Shown here: piece by piece, positions 55,701-62,885 of the stretch
How positions within the stretch are numbered: position 1 is the first letter of the stretch
How the letters are laid out: the number at the start of each line of letters is the position of its first letter
DNA from: Echinicola pacifica DSM 19836
GTDB lineage: Bacteria; Bacteroidota; Bacteroidia; Cytophagales; Cyclobacteriaceae
Length of the DNA: 64,000 nt
Direction: 5' to 3'
Assembly: GCF_000373245.1 (NCBI RefSeq)
Contig: NZ_KB890750.1
Coordinates: forward strand, 227,255-291,254
Translations under genes and position numbers: made by a program
Notes under the pieces: generated by a model
Seen by the model: only the letters and a program-made list of their open reading frames with translations
What the model was told of the DNA's origin: nothing
Databases searched by the model: none

Positions 55701-57084
55701 GTAAGAATACAATAAGGATGATCAGCTGACCAAAGAAGGCAGAATTCATCATCCTTTTGCTGGAGGACAAGGCGATTTTGTTTCTCGACTTGGCACTGAT
55801 CAGCTTGCCTTTTTTCAAATGCTGATGAAGGTAGAAAACGGTGCTCTCCACGATGATCACGGCACCATCCACAATAATCCCAAAATCTATCGCCCCCAGA
55901 CTCATCAGGTTGGCCCATACATCGAAGATATTCATGAGGATAAAGGCAAAAAGCAAACTAAGGGGAATGGTAGAGGCCACGATAAGGCCACCTCTCCAGT
56001 TACCAAGCAGAATCACCAAGACCAATATCACAATCAGGCCCCCTTCGAGCAAATTGGATTTGATGGTGCTGGTGGTCTTTTCGACGAGGTTACTTCTATC
56101 CAAAAAGGGTTCGATATGCACACCTTCAGGTAGGCTTTTTTCGATCTGCTCCATTCGTGCTTTTACTGCGGAGATGACCTCGGCGGAGTTTTCTCCCTTT
56201 AGCATAAGGATCATCCCCCCTACGGCTTCACCCTGTCCGTTTTTGGTAAATGCGCCATAGCGGATTGCAGCGCCAAATCGGACTTCCCCGATGTCTTTGA
56301 TTGTCAAGGGAATGCCCTGAGACTGCTTGACCACAATAGATTCTATATCGGAGATGCTTCTGGCGATCCCTTCACCACGAATAAAATTGGCCTGGTGGTT
56401 TTTCTCAATATATGCCCCTCCGGTATTCTGATTATTTGCCTGCAAGGCGCTCATGATCTCAGCCATACTGATATTCATGGACTTAAGCTTGTCCGGCGAT
56501 ACGGCCACCTCATACTGCTTCACCTCTCCGCCAAAGGCATTCACCTCGACCACACCGGGCACCATAGCCATCTGCCGGCGAATGATCCAATCCTGGATCG
56601 TCCGAAGGTCCATGAGGCTGTATTGGTCCTGATAGGCGCTATCCACCTCGATGGAATACTGATATATCTCTCCAAGTCCAGTGGAAATCGGCCCTAAGCC
56701 GGGCTTTCCTATATTCTCAGGGATACTTTCTTTCACTTCTGTTAGCTTCTCAGATACCAGCTGCCTTGGCAGGTAAGTATCCATTTCGTTGTCAAAAACG
56801 ATGGTGACCACCGATAAGCCAAAACGAGAAACGGAACGCACTTCTATCACTCCAGGGAGATTCGCCATTGCCAGCTCCACTGGATAAGTCACAAACTGCT
56901 CAATATCCTCTGTACCAAGGTTGGGAGCTTGCGTGATCACCTGCACCTGATTATTGGTGATATCTGGCACAGCATCCACGGGTACCTTTAGCATGCTCCA
57001 TATCCCCAGGCCTATGATCACCAGGGTAAATAGTCCGATGATGAGCTTATTGTGAATGGAAAATGTAATAAGCTTATTTATCAT
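52735..57084 (-). CDS. CusA/CzcA-type heavy-metal RND pump fused to TolC-like outer-membrane channel
   Basis: A 1449-residue protein. Residues 1-1035 are an HME-type RND transporter: 12 membrane segments, two large periplasmic loops, and DFGIIVDGAVIIVE in TM4 with the proton-relay Asp. Residues about 1066-1449 are a TolC/CusC-type outer-membrane factor (SISQEKAIQKAQRNYPELQRA at its start, with long helical hairpins). Between them lies a sequence that looks like a complete signal peptide, MNTLTKAMGIITFFALTIPF and then AAEAQ (1041-1065). Such fusions are known in Bacteroidota. The junction may serve as a 13th membrane segment that is cleaved so the channel part can reach the outer membrane. Confidence 0.92.
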   Translation of the reverse strand: MINKLITFSIHNKLIIGLFTLVIIGLGIWSMLKVPVDAVPDITNNQVQVITQAPNLGTEDIEQFVTYPVELAMANLPGVIEVRSVSRFGLSVVTIVFDNEMDTYLPRQLVSEKLTEVKESIPENIGKPGLGPISTGLGEIYQYSIEVDSAYQDQYSLMDLRTIQDWIIRRQMAMVPGVVEVNAFGGEVKQYEVAVSPDKLKSMNISMAEIMSALQANNQNTGGAYIEKNHQANFIRGEGIARSISDIESIVVKQSQGIPLTIKDIGEVRFGAAIRYGAFTKNGQGEAVGGMILMLKGENSAEVISAVKARMEQIEKSLPEGVHIEPFLDRSNLVEKTTSTIKSNLLEGGLIVILVLVILLGNWRGGLIVASTIPLSLLFAFILMNIFDVWANLMSLGAIDFGIIVDGAVIIVESTVFYLHQHLKKGKLISAKSRNKIALSSSKRMMNSAFFGQLIILIVFLPVLALEGVEGKMFKPMALTFIFAMLGAMILCLTYVPMMSALFLRVKESTKASWSDKILAKTEKFYLPLLTWSLQKGKLILLFMLGLVIATVFLFRDMGAEFIPQLDEGDIAFHIVLAPGSSLTESVAVSTKIEKILLENFPEVDQVLSRFGVADVPTDPMPMDIGDSFIILKPKSEWVSASTKEELIEKIKAKISQVPGVNFEFTQPIEMRFNELLTGVREDIAIKLFGEDLEILADKANEIASIIGDTPGIGDLKVEATTGLPQMTVKYDREKIAQYGLNIEKLNTTIATAFAGQSAGLIFEGEKRFDLVLRLDSADRSGIDDVENLFIDLPSGQQVPMGQVAKISYQPGPMQISRDNTNRRTYVGINVRGRDVQTLMEEIKSKLDENLSLPPGYYIRYGGAFENLERASSRLQIVVPVALLSIFVLIYFALGSLPQTLMIYIAIPLAAVGGVFSLWLRGMPFSISAGVGFIVLFGVAVLNGLVLINGLNELKENENLGLRERIILATKRRLRPIMLTALTDILGFLPMALSSSAGAEVQRPLATVVIGGLLTSTILTLFILPILYQWMESRPSNGRSMNTLTKAMGIITFFALTIPFAAEAQDTNAISISQEKAIQKAQRNYPELQRARLEIEKEKFMKKSAWDFGNTQVFTGGEELKDGNGIYTIIGLQQQQMDIFGIPAKTKYHEARIGLAEAALNLSMAELTQEVRKAYAEVYIQKRKLDLFQKIDSTYARVERAAEVRFKSQASSKLEWLAVANRHRRSSIDLQKSQQDLLMAEGRFNLWMFSDTLYTVESLTVDDWIASNPETNLSQEPHPLVLIRESQLEASKTAVKSATASYLPKISGQYGIQEVGGQTGYSTFQLGISLPLFFNQSQAQVQRAKVESKQAYSDLIWMEEKLSLEKSNAFLDYKKWQNTYQYFQTEAFPLAEQQLRGARLAYEAGQIDYLELMQNVNDALQLELEGLEALEYLLTARIKLDYLNQNYSK

Positions 57085-57443
57085 GCTTCTTGTCTTTTAT
57101 GATCAAACACTTTCTTTTATTGCAATTCATAATCAATTGATTTACAATAGATAAAATTATAATAGTTAAATGAAAATTGATGAATGGACTATGATTCTTG
57201 ATAGGGACTTGGCTGCTTAAAATGAAAGTACAGCCGATCGATTTTCCGCTCCATTTGGTGGAAAATCAATGATCCAAAACCTATTAATGACTCATTGAAA
57301 ATGTTTGCTAAGGTCTGAGAATGATTGACAATACAGCCCTCGCATACATGGCCAGTGGAATAGGTATCAAGAAAATAGTGGGAAAATGAGCCCGGTGATA
57401 TCTGCTTTAGAATAGCTAAAGCGAATAAAAAATCAACCTGCTC
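57085..57443. other. intergenic region in metal-efflux cluster
   Basis: About 360 bases between the small DUF6660-type gene and the pump gene. It contains an inverted repeat GATTTTCC (57240-57247)/GGAAAATC (57260-57267), which may be the operator of a metal-sensing regulator or a transcript hairpin. No gene is supported. Confidence 0.45.
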
Positions 57444-57749
57444 TTAGGCAATCCTGGGAGGTTTCAAAAATTCAAATAGCTCCTCTCCATAAAATAATAT
57501 ACCGACCTCGGTCTTTGGACTGGGATAAGTAATGCTAAAATCAAGTTCCATCAATTTGGCTTCTACAATATGGATATGACAACAATGGCATACGCATAGC
57601 GGAGAACAATCATCTCCTGTACAATCGTCATGGTCCACCATTAGGTATTGCTGGGCAGCGTCCCCTTCACTGTCAGATAGCACGTCCCCGCAAGGCACGG
57701 CTACGATGCCCAATAGATAAATACTTAGTATGATGGTAAACCATTTCAC
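57444..57749 (-). CDS. small exported Cys/His-rich DUF6660-type protein
   Basis: A 101-residue protein with a signal peptide (about 1-18) followed by a strongly Cys/His/Asp-rich region (about 38-62: DHDDCTGDDCSPLCVCHCCHIH). This is a likely soft-metal-binding site. Proteins of this kind (DUF6660) accompany CusA/CusB-type efflux systems in Bacteroidota. It probably binds copper or a related metal in the periplasm before efflux. It is encoded upstream of and in the same direction as the pump genes. Confidence 0.8.
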   Translation of the reverse strand: MKWFTIILSIYLLGIVAVPCGDVLSDSEGDAAQQYLMVDHDDCTGDDCSPLCVCHCCHIHIVEAKLMELDFSITYPSPKTEVGILFYGEELFEFLKPPRIA

Positions 57750-58272
57750 GTTGCTAAGATAATAACATAAGCATGCAATTGTTTTGCAACTAGGGATTTA
57801 CTGAATTTTTTATTGGGAATAATAATAGAAAATCTTCTAAAAGGTGGACACCATGGCTGGATTATCTAATAAATCCCTGACCGAGGACTATAGGTCTTTG
57901 GCCCGGAAGGGCTTATAAATGACCCTGAAATTGGTGACTTGAGACAATAAACCTCCAAACTCCAGGTCGGAGAAAGCATCATTGATGAAAACCACGGGCA
58001 TCTCCCTTGTTTCCCCTATCTTCTGCATAAGCTCCAAGGCATGCTATCATGGATGTGGAGTAAAAAGGATGTGAAAGCAAATAATCGATATATAGAATAA
58101 ACCGAGGCGAGAAGTAGTGATTTGGGAGGAAAGGTTCCTTGGTATTAACAAATCATTAAACCTAAACGCTGAAATAGTTCCTCTCTGGAAATGCGTTAAC
58201 TTTGGTGGATTATAAGAATTATCAGTATAATAGAACTAATATTTATCAGCATTCCTAAATTGTAAGTCCAAT
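57750..58272. other. intergenic region with gene remnant
   Basis: About 520 bases upstream of the phosphodiesterase gene. It contains the response-regulator remnant described separately, and a TAACTTTG box (58197-58204) that matches the Bacteroidota -7 promoter consensus but lacks a clear -33 partner. Confidence 0.5.
57840..58066 (-). pseudogene. remnant of response-regulator receiver domain
   Basis: On the minus strand the sequence reads in pieces as part of a REC domain. LLHIHDSMP (near 58045-58066) resembles strand 3 with its phospho-Asp. After a frameshift comes ALELMQKIGETREMPVVFIND (helix 3 and strand 4). Then come RVIYKPFRAKDL with the conserved Lys-Pro of strand 5, a stop codon at 57888-57890, and a helix-like SSVRDLLDNPAM. 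A frameshift and an in-frame stop show it is dead. No start or output domain remains. Confidence 0.55.
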
Positions 58273-59064
58273 ATGAAATTTTTGGGTAGTATTTCAGTCA
58301 TTTTATTAGCCTTAGTGACCATAAGTTGCAATATGAATAATCAATTTAACACCAATAAGGTGATCGCTCATCGGGGGGCGTGGAAGAACCATAGCTTTCC
58401 TCAAAACTCCCTGGCTTCTCTTCGGGAAGCGGTCAAATTGGGCTGCGAAGGAAGTGAGTTTGATGTTTGGATGACTCAGGATAGCGTGTTGGTGGTAAAT
58501 CACGATGCTGATTTTGAAGGAATGGAAATAGAGCACAGCACCTATGAGCAGCTGCTCACCAAAACGCATCCCAATGGAGAGAAACTTCCTACGGTGGAAG
58601 AATACCTGATAGAAGGCATGAAGCAAAGCAGCACCAAGCTGATATTTGAAATTAAGCCATCAAAAATCGGGGTAGAAAGAAGTGAAATTATTGCCAGAAA
58701 ATCCGTGGAAAAAGTGATCGAGCTAGAGGCTCAGGACTGGGTAGATTATATCACCTTCAGCTATGAGGGAGGTCTGGAAGCTATTGCCACAGATCCTAAT
58801 GCGAATATAGCCTACCTTACTGGCAATAAAAGCCCTAAGGAATTGTCCGAAAAAGGATTCTTTGGTTTTGATTATAATATCAAAGTTCTGAAGGAAAATC
58901 CAGAATGGATCAAGGAAGCACAATCTCTGGGTTTAACCACCAACTCCTGGACGGTTAATAGCCAGGAAGATATGGAATGGTTACTGGATTTGGGAATAGA
59001 CTTCATCACCACTGATGAGCCAGAGTTACTATTGAAGGTAATAGAAACCAGAGACTCCAAATAG
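58273..59064 (+). CDS. glycerophosphodiester phosphodiesterase, lipoprotein
   Basis: A 263-residue lipoprotein (lipobox TISC, Cys19) of the GDPD family, a (beta/alpha)8 barrel. The catalytic signature is present: VIAHRGAW (His33, Arg34), GSEFDVWMTQD with Glu62 and Asp64, and VVNHDADF with His77. It hydrolyses glycerophosphodiesters to sn-glycerol 3-phosphate and an alcohol, probably in the periplasm. Length is normal. It is transcribed alone and ends in a clear terminator. Confidence 0.92.
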   Translation: MKFLGSISVILLALVTISCNMNNQFNTNKVIAHRGAWKNHSFPQNSLASLREAVKLGCEGSEFDVWMTQDSVLVVNHDADFEGMEIEHSTYEQLLTKTHPNGEKLPTVEEYLIEGMKQSSTKLIFEIKPSKIGVERSEIIARKSVEKVIELEAQDWVDYITFSYEGGLEAIATDPNANIAYLTGNKSPKELSEKGFFGFDYNIKVLKENPEWIKEAQSLGLTTNSWTVNSQEDMEWLLDLGIDFITTDEPELLLKVIETRDSK

Positions 59065-59090
59065 GAATTTCACAGCCATATAAGTGCTAA

Positions 59091-59140
59091 AGCCTGCGAA
59101 ACATAAGGGTTAACTCTTTTTTCGCAGGCTTGTTTTTTTT
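59091..59140 (+). terminator. intrinsic terminator
   Basis: AGCCTGCGAA (59091-59100) pairs with TTCGCAGGCT (59121-59130) across a 20-base loop, then a T-run. It lies 26 bases after the stop of the phosphodiesterase gene. Confidence 0.85.
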
Positions 59141-59202
59141 AGCCTCAGCTCATAAGGTTTTCTCTCCATCAAATTATATGAAGGAACACTATGGGAATCA
59201 GG

Positions 59203-60342
59203 CTAAAAGGCTTCCCCAATATAGATATAAAAGCCATGTCCTTCTCTGGTAAAAGCGGCATCCACGCGGGTGTAGATGTCCTTTTTTGGAAAGAGAAGGA
59301 AGCGCAGCCCTGCTCCTCCTGAATAGACGACCTTATTTAAGGCCAAATTGGAGAAATCATCAAATACGGTACCTGCTGATGCAAAAACCGCTGCGCCAAA
59401 GCGCTTCGAAAAGCCGAGTGGAAGTGGCAAAAAACGCATTTCCACCTGTGTGGCCATATAATCCTTATCTCTGTATCGGCCCATATAATAGCCCCTCATG
59501 AGGCTTTCTCCACCCAAGGCGCTCATCATATTAAAAGGAACATTTCCTGTATTAAACTGCCCAAAAAGCTGACCAGCGATAATATTATTCTTGCCCACAG
59601 GGCGATAAATCCTACTGTCTGAGATGATGGTGGAAAATTCATATTCGCCCGCCCAGAATGGAGCGTATTTGATATAGGCTAGTTCTGAGAATAATCCATC
59701 CCTCACATTCAGCACATTATGGCGGTTGTCATATACAAAACCCAGCCCCATACCGATATTGGTAGAGCCTTCATAGCCCACAGGATAGTCGATAACCTGA
59801 CCCTCATGATGAGGCTCAAATTCTACTGATCCGAATTGGTTATAATCAAGTTCGACCCCAAGGTAAAAATCCTTTCTAAGCTTTTTTAAGACCCGTTCTT
59901 TAAGCAGGATTTGGTGAGAATCCACCAGTGCCTGATAGTCTGATGGGCTGTCTGGCCCGAGGCCATAATAATACATGGGAAAGCGCTGAATCCTTAACTT
60001 ACCAAGGAAAAACCACTCCTCCTTATCGCTATAGATCGCATGGTCAAACCATAATCCATATTGCCCTGCAAGGGTAAAAAAGGTAAAACCATTGATCTCA
60101 CTGAGGCGATTGGCCGTGTCCATCTTGGCATAATAGACATATAAAGAGCTGAAGCCTAGTTCCCAGCTGGTCTCGGGAGCATAGGCTACGGTCGGATAAA
60201 CCAGAAACTGGGGTTTATAGACTGCACTGGTATCATTGATAATGCCATTGATATATCGCTTGATGAACCCTTCCTTTTGGGCGAAGCCCGATAGGCTAAA
60301 GCAAAACATAAAAAGAAGGAAGACAGGTATGATTTTTTTCAT
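59203..60342 (-). CDS. BamA/TamA-family outer-membrane beta-barrel protein
   Basis: 379 residues from the ATG at 60342, which opens a signal peptide (MKKIIPVFLLFMFCFSLSGF, then AQ). An in-frame start at 60408 would put 22 residues in front. The body is the surface-antigen (D15) barrel: alternating strands, ENDs such as YDNRHNVLNVRDGLFSELAY, MSALGGESLMRGYYMGRYRD (the conserved loop-6-like RGY motif), and a C-terminal Phe. There is no POTRA domain, so it is not an insertase of the BamA type. A transport or phospholipase-like role is unknown. It stands alone on the minus strand. Confidence 0.85.
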   Translation of the reverse strand: MKKIIPVFLLFMFCFSLSGFAQKEGFIKRYINGIINDTSAVYKPQFLVYPTVAYAPETSWELGFSSLYVYYAKMDTANRLSEINGFTFFTLAGQYGLWFDHAIYSDKEEWFFLGKLRIQRFPMYYYGLGPDSPSDYQALVDSHQILLKERVLKKLRKDFYLGVELDYNQFGSVEFEPHHEGQVIDYPVGYEGSTNIGMGLGFVYDNRHNVLNVRDGLFSELAYIKYAPFWAGEYEFSTIISDSRIYRPVGKNNIIAGQLFGQFNTGNVPFNMMSALGGESLMRGYYMGRYRDKDYMATQVEMRFLPLPLGFSKRFGAAVFASAGTVFDDFSNLALNKVVYSGGAGLRFLLFPKKDIYTRVDAAFTREGHGFYIYIGEAF

Positions 60343-60589
60343 TGAGTTTCGATAAGAGCATTCCTTGATATTCCCCAAAGCCAGATACCTCAGGCTGAGG
60401 AAAAACACTATGCAGGAGCAAAAATATACTTTATTCTACCTTTATTCAGCCTTCCCTGGCAAATACCGCGAAAAATAATCAAAATATAATAGGTACTCCC
60501 CTTTCCCGTACCCGCCAGCGCTTTTCGAATAATGTGTATTTAGGACTAGTTTAACTAATTCATTATCTGATAATTACTGTGAAATAAAA

Positions 60590-62305
60590 TCAGAATCCCC
60601 AGGCGAGCTGGCCAATAATCTTTTGTGCACCCACGGGAAGGGCCAGAAGGGAATTTTGACCTAGGAAATTAGCTTTTATCTGATTGATGGCGGGATGAAT
60701 CCATGCGGCGCTTTCATGATCCTCCTGATGCAAGAGCATGGATAACTGGATATACATGATCAGGTTTTTCATGATTTTGTCAGCATTAAAATCCAAAAAG
60801 TCCGGATCATCATATCTGCTTTCTTCGATATGGCTGAGCAGTTTCTTCAACTCCACCTTCAGGAGCTCTAAGTCAGGAAAATGCTCTAGTGAGCTTGTCA
60901 GCGGCTCAAAGAAGGAAGAAATATCCTGTACCTCTGCCCAGTTTTTTACGATGACGGAGACGGTGTGGATGGAGGATTGATGCAGGAGCGGAAGGGCGAG
61001 GCAATCCTTTATGAACTTAGGGATGACACCTTGCTCCATATAGCCATGGGATTCCATGATCTTCATGCTCTGACCGATGCCCGAAATAGCGGAATTCACA
61101 CAGTGATTTTTGATCAGAGGGATCAGGTGATTGAGGTTAGATTCCAGATGTGGCTTTTCAGGGCCGGTTTTGTCCATCATACGGATGGTTTTCCAGAGCA
61201 AATAGAAGTCGGCTACGAATTGATTATTCAAAGCCTCTAATTTGGCCAAGGTGCTGGGATGATCCAGAAGTCGGCGATTGCCATCATACGTTTGGTAGCA
61301 GGCATACTGATAGGCCTCGACCAGTGATCTTCTGAAGCCAGCCACGGCGGAGATGCTTGACCAGATATTGGTGACCTTCATGAGCTCTTCCAATATTTCC
61401 ATTCCCTGGCCTTCCTCGCCTAGCAGAAATGCGGTACAATCCTTAAACAGCAGGTCTCCGACGGGTAAGCTATGCATGCCGAGCTTTTGATCCAGGTTTT
61501 TGATTTCAAATTCCTTGGAGACACCTGGTTTATTATTGCCTTCGATTAAGAATATAGAAAGCTTCGGCTTTTCGTTGTTTTCTGATGGCACGGCAGCGAG
61601 CACCAGCTTTAGATGAGCATGTATATTTTCACAATGGCTCTTCTCTCCTGATATCTTATAGACTCCATCTCTTAAGGGGATGGCCTTGGTGCTGATCGCA
61701 TCAAATTTCAGCCCAGCAGCATTTTCTCTGAAGCAAAAGCAGACTTCGGAAGCATTTTCAGGACCTAGCAAATAGTCATTTTCTATAAATTTGGCTTGCA
61801 GCTCGGGGTTGGCATATCTTTTCATGATCTGCCCAAAGGCATCTTTCATCCCGATAATATTGGTCACTGAGGAGTCCGAAAGGGCCAAAATATAGGGCAA
61901 GGCATAACCCATTCGGTATTGCTGTCCCTCAAACTCCGGCGACAAAAAGGTGATGGCACTGGAGCCCATCATGCGAGTTTGGTTGGCGGCTTTCATCAGC
62001 TCATGCCGCGAAGGATGAAAGATGATATTGTCAATATCTCTACCAAAAAGGTCCCTTTTGACAAATTTTGGACTATGCATATGAGCACTTATGGAGAGCT
62101 CATTTAGTGTGCTGGCAGCCAATTTACCTAGTTTTACCAGCTTGGGCTGCAAAAACGACCAGGCATCCGGGCTAAGTTCTTTCTGTAAGAAATGAACAAA
62201 TATCTTATCACTGACAAAAAAGTTCTTGCTGGGTTCGTAATCGTCCCATATGTGCTGACCAGAATCCCCTAAACTTTCCATAGAATAATCCACAAAATCC
62301 TGCAT
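60590..62305 (-). CDS. AidB-like acyl-CoA dehydrogenase family protein
   Basis: A 571-residue soluble flavoprotein-type protein. Near the N-terminus GRDIDNIIFHPSRHELM resembles the AidB-like branch of the acyl-CoA dehydrogenase superfamily, not the classical chain-length enzymes. The FAD/acyl-CoA-binding middle domain (about 180-300) and the helical C-terminal domain with ESHGYMEQGVIPKF near 435 are recognisable. The segment after it (PLLHQSSIHT) lacks the common W-x-G-[ST] motif near the flavin, so catalysis and substrate are uncertain. It is a single gene with no fatty-acid genes nearby. Confidence 0.8.
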   Translation of the reverse strand: MQDFVDYSMESLGDSGQHIWDDYEPSKNFFVSDKIFVHFLQKELSPDAWSFLQPKLVKLGKLAASTLNELSISAHMHSPKFVKRDLFGRDIDNIIFHPSRHELMKAANQTRMMGSSAITFLSPEFEGQQYRMGYALPYILALSDSSVTNIIGMKDAFGQIMKRYANPELQAKFIENDYLLGPENASEVCFCFRENAAGLKFDAISTKAIPLRDGVYKISGEKSHCENIHAHLKLVLAAVPSENNEKPKLSIFLIEGNNKPGVSKEFEIKNLDQKLGMHSLPVGDLLFKDCTAFLLGEEGQGMEILEELMKVTNIWSSISAVAGFRRSLVEAYQYACYQTYDGNRRLLDHPSTLAKLEALNNQFVADFYLLWKTIRMMDKTGPEKPHLESNLNHLIPLIKNHCVNSAISGIGQSMKIMESHGYMEQGVIPKFIKDCLALPLLHQSSIHTVSVIVKNWAEVQDISSFFEPLTSSLEHFPDLELLKVELKKLLSHIEESRYDDPDFLDFNADKIMKNLIMYIQLSMLLHQEDHESAAWIHPAINQIKANFLGQNSLLALPVGAQKIIGQLAWGF

Positions 62306-62885
62306 AGTTCCTTTTTTAATTACCTAACAATAGTTTTCATAATCACTGGCTCAGTACTGATTTGGCAGCCTTTCATTTCCCTCAAAACCTTAATGAAAAC
62401 AAAAAGGGAAAGTAACCCTTCTCTAATAGGTAAATGATGAGAGAGGATGCGGACTCCTACCCGGAGTACCATTCTCTCTATGATAACTATCCTTACCTCT
62501 AACTGTTAACGTGTCTTATGTTAAAAATAAATAAAATAATTAATTTTTACCAAGGTACTTTATAAAAATCCCTAATAACTGGTAGTTTTTGTAAGATAAT
62601 ATTAAAAAAATACAATAAACACTGAATTTTCATTCAGTCTGATTTTCTAAAAAAGCATTTAAGCTGGGCTTAGTCCTTAGGAATGCCTCTTGCTGTAGAG
62701 AGTATAGCCATAGAATAGACCTTTATAGGGCTTCAGATAGGCTGATCGTTGGGGGGCAATAGGAAGTAAACTTTGCATTTATAAATTCATACCTAAAAAA
62801 AAGGCCTCCAAATGAATGGAGGCCTTTTTTCAAATTATTGCAATAGTATGATCAAAGCTCTTATCAGGGCAAAATCATTTTTAGA
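62306..62885. other. intergenic region with possible leader hairpin
   Basis: About 580 bases upstream of the AidB-like gene and downstream of the TRAP permease. It holds the TRAP terminator (62795-62830) and a two-part hairpin at 62440-62479 (outer AGAGAG/CTCTCT, inner ACTCC/GGAGT) 135-175 bases before the AidB-like start. Nothing else is recognised. Confidence 0.45.
62795..62830 (-). terminator. intrinsic terminator of TRAP transporter gene
   Basis: On the minus strand a stem around GGCCTCCATT and AATGGAGGCC (tips AAAAAA and TTTTTT) lies 55 bases after the stop codon of the TRAP permease and is followed by a T-run. Confidence 0.88.

Noticed and set aside
57085-57443. A hidden gene between the DUF6660-type protein and the pump
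   Set aside because: All frames are short, AT-rich and interrupted; no domain-like segment was seen.
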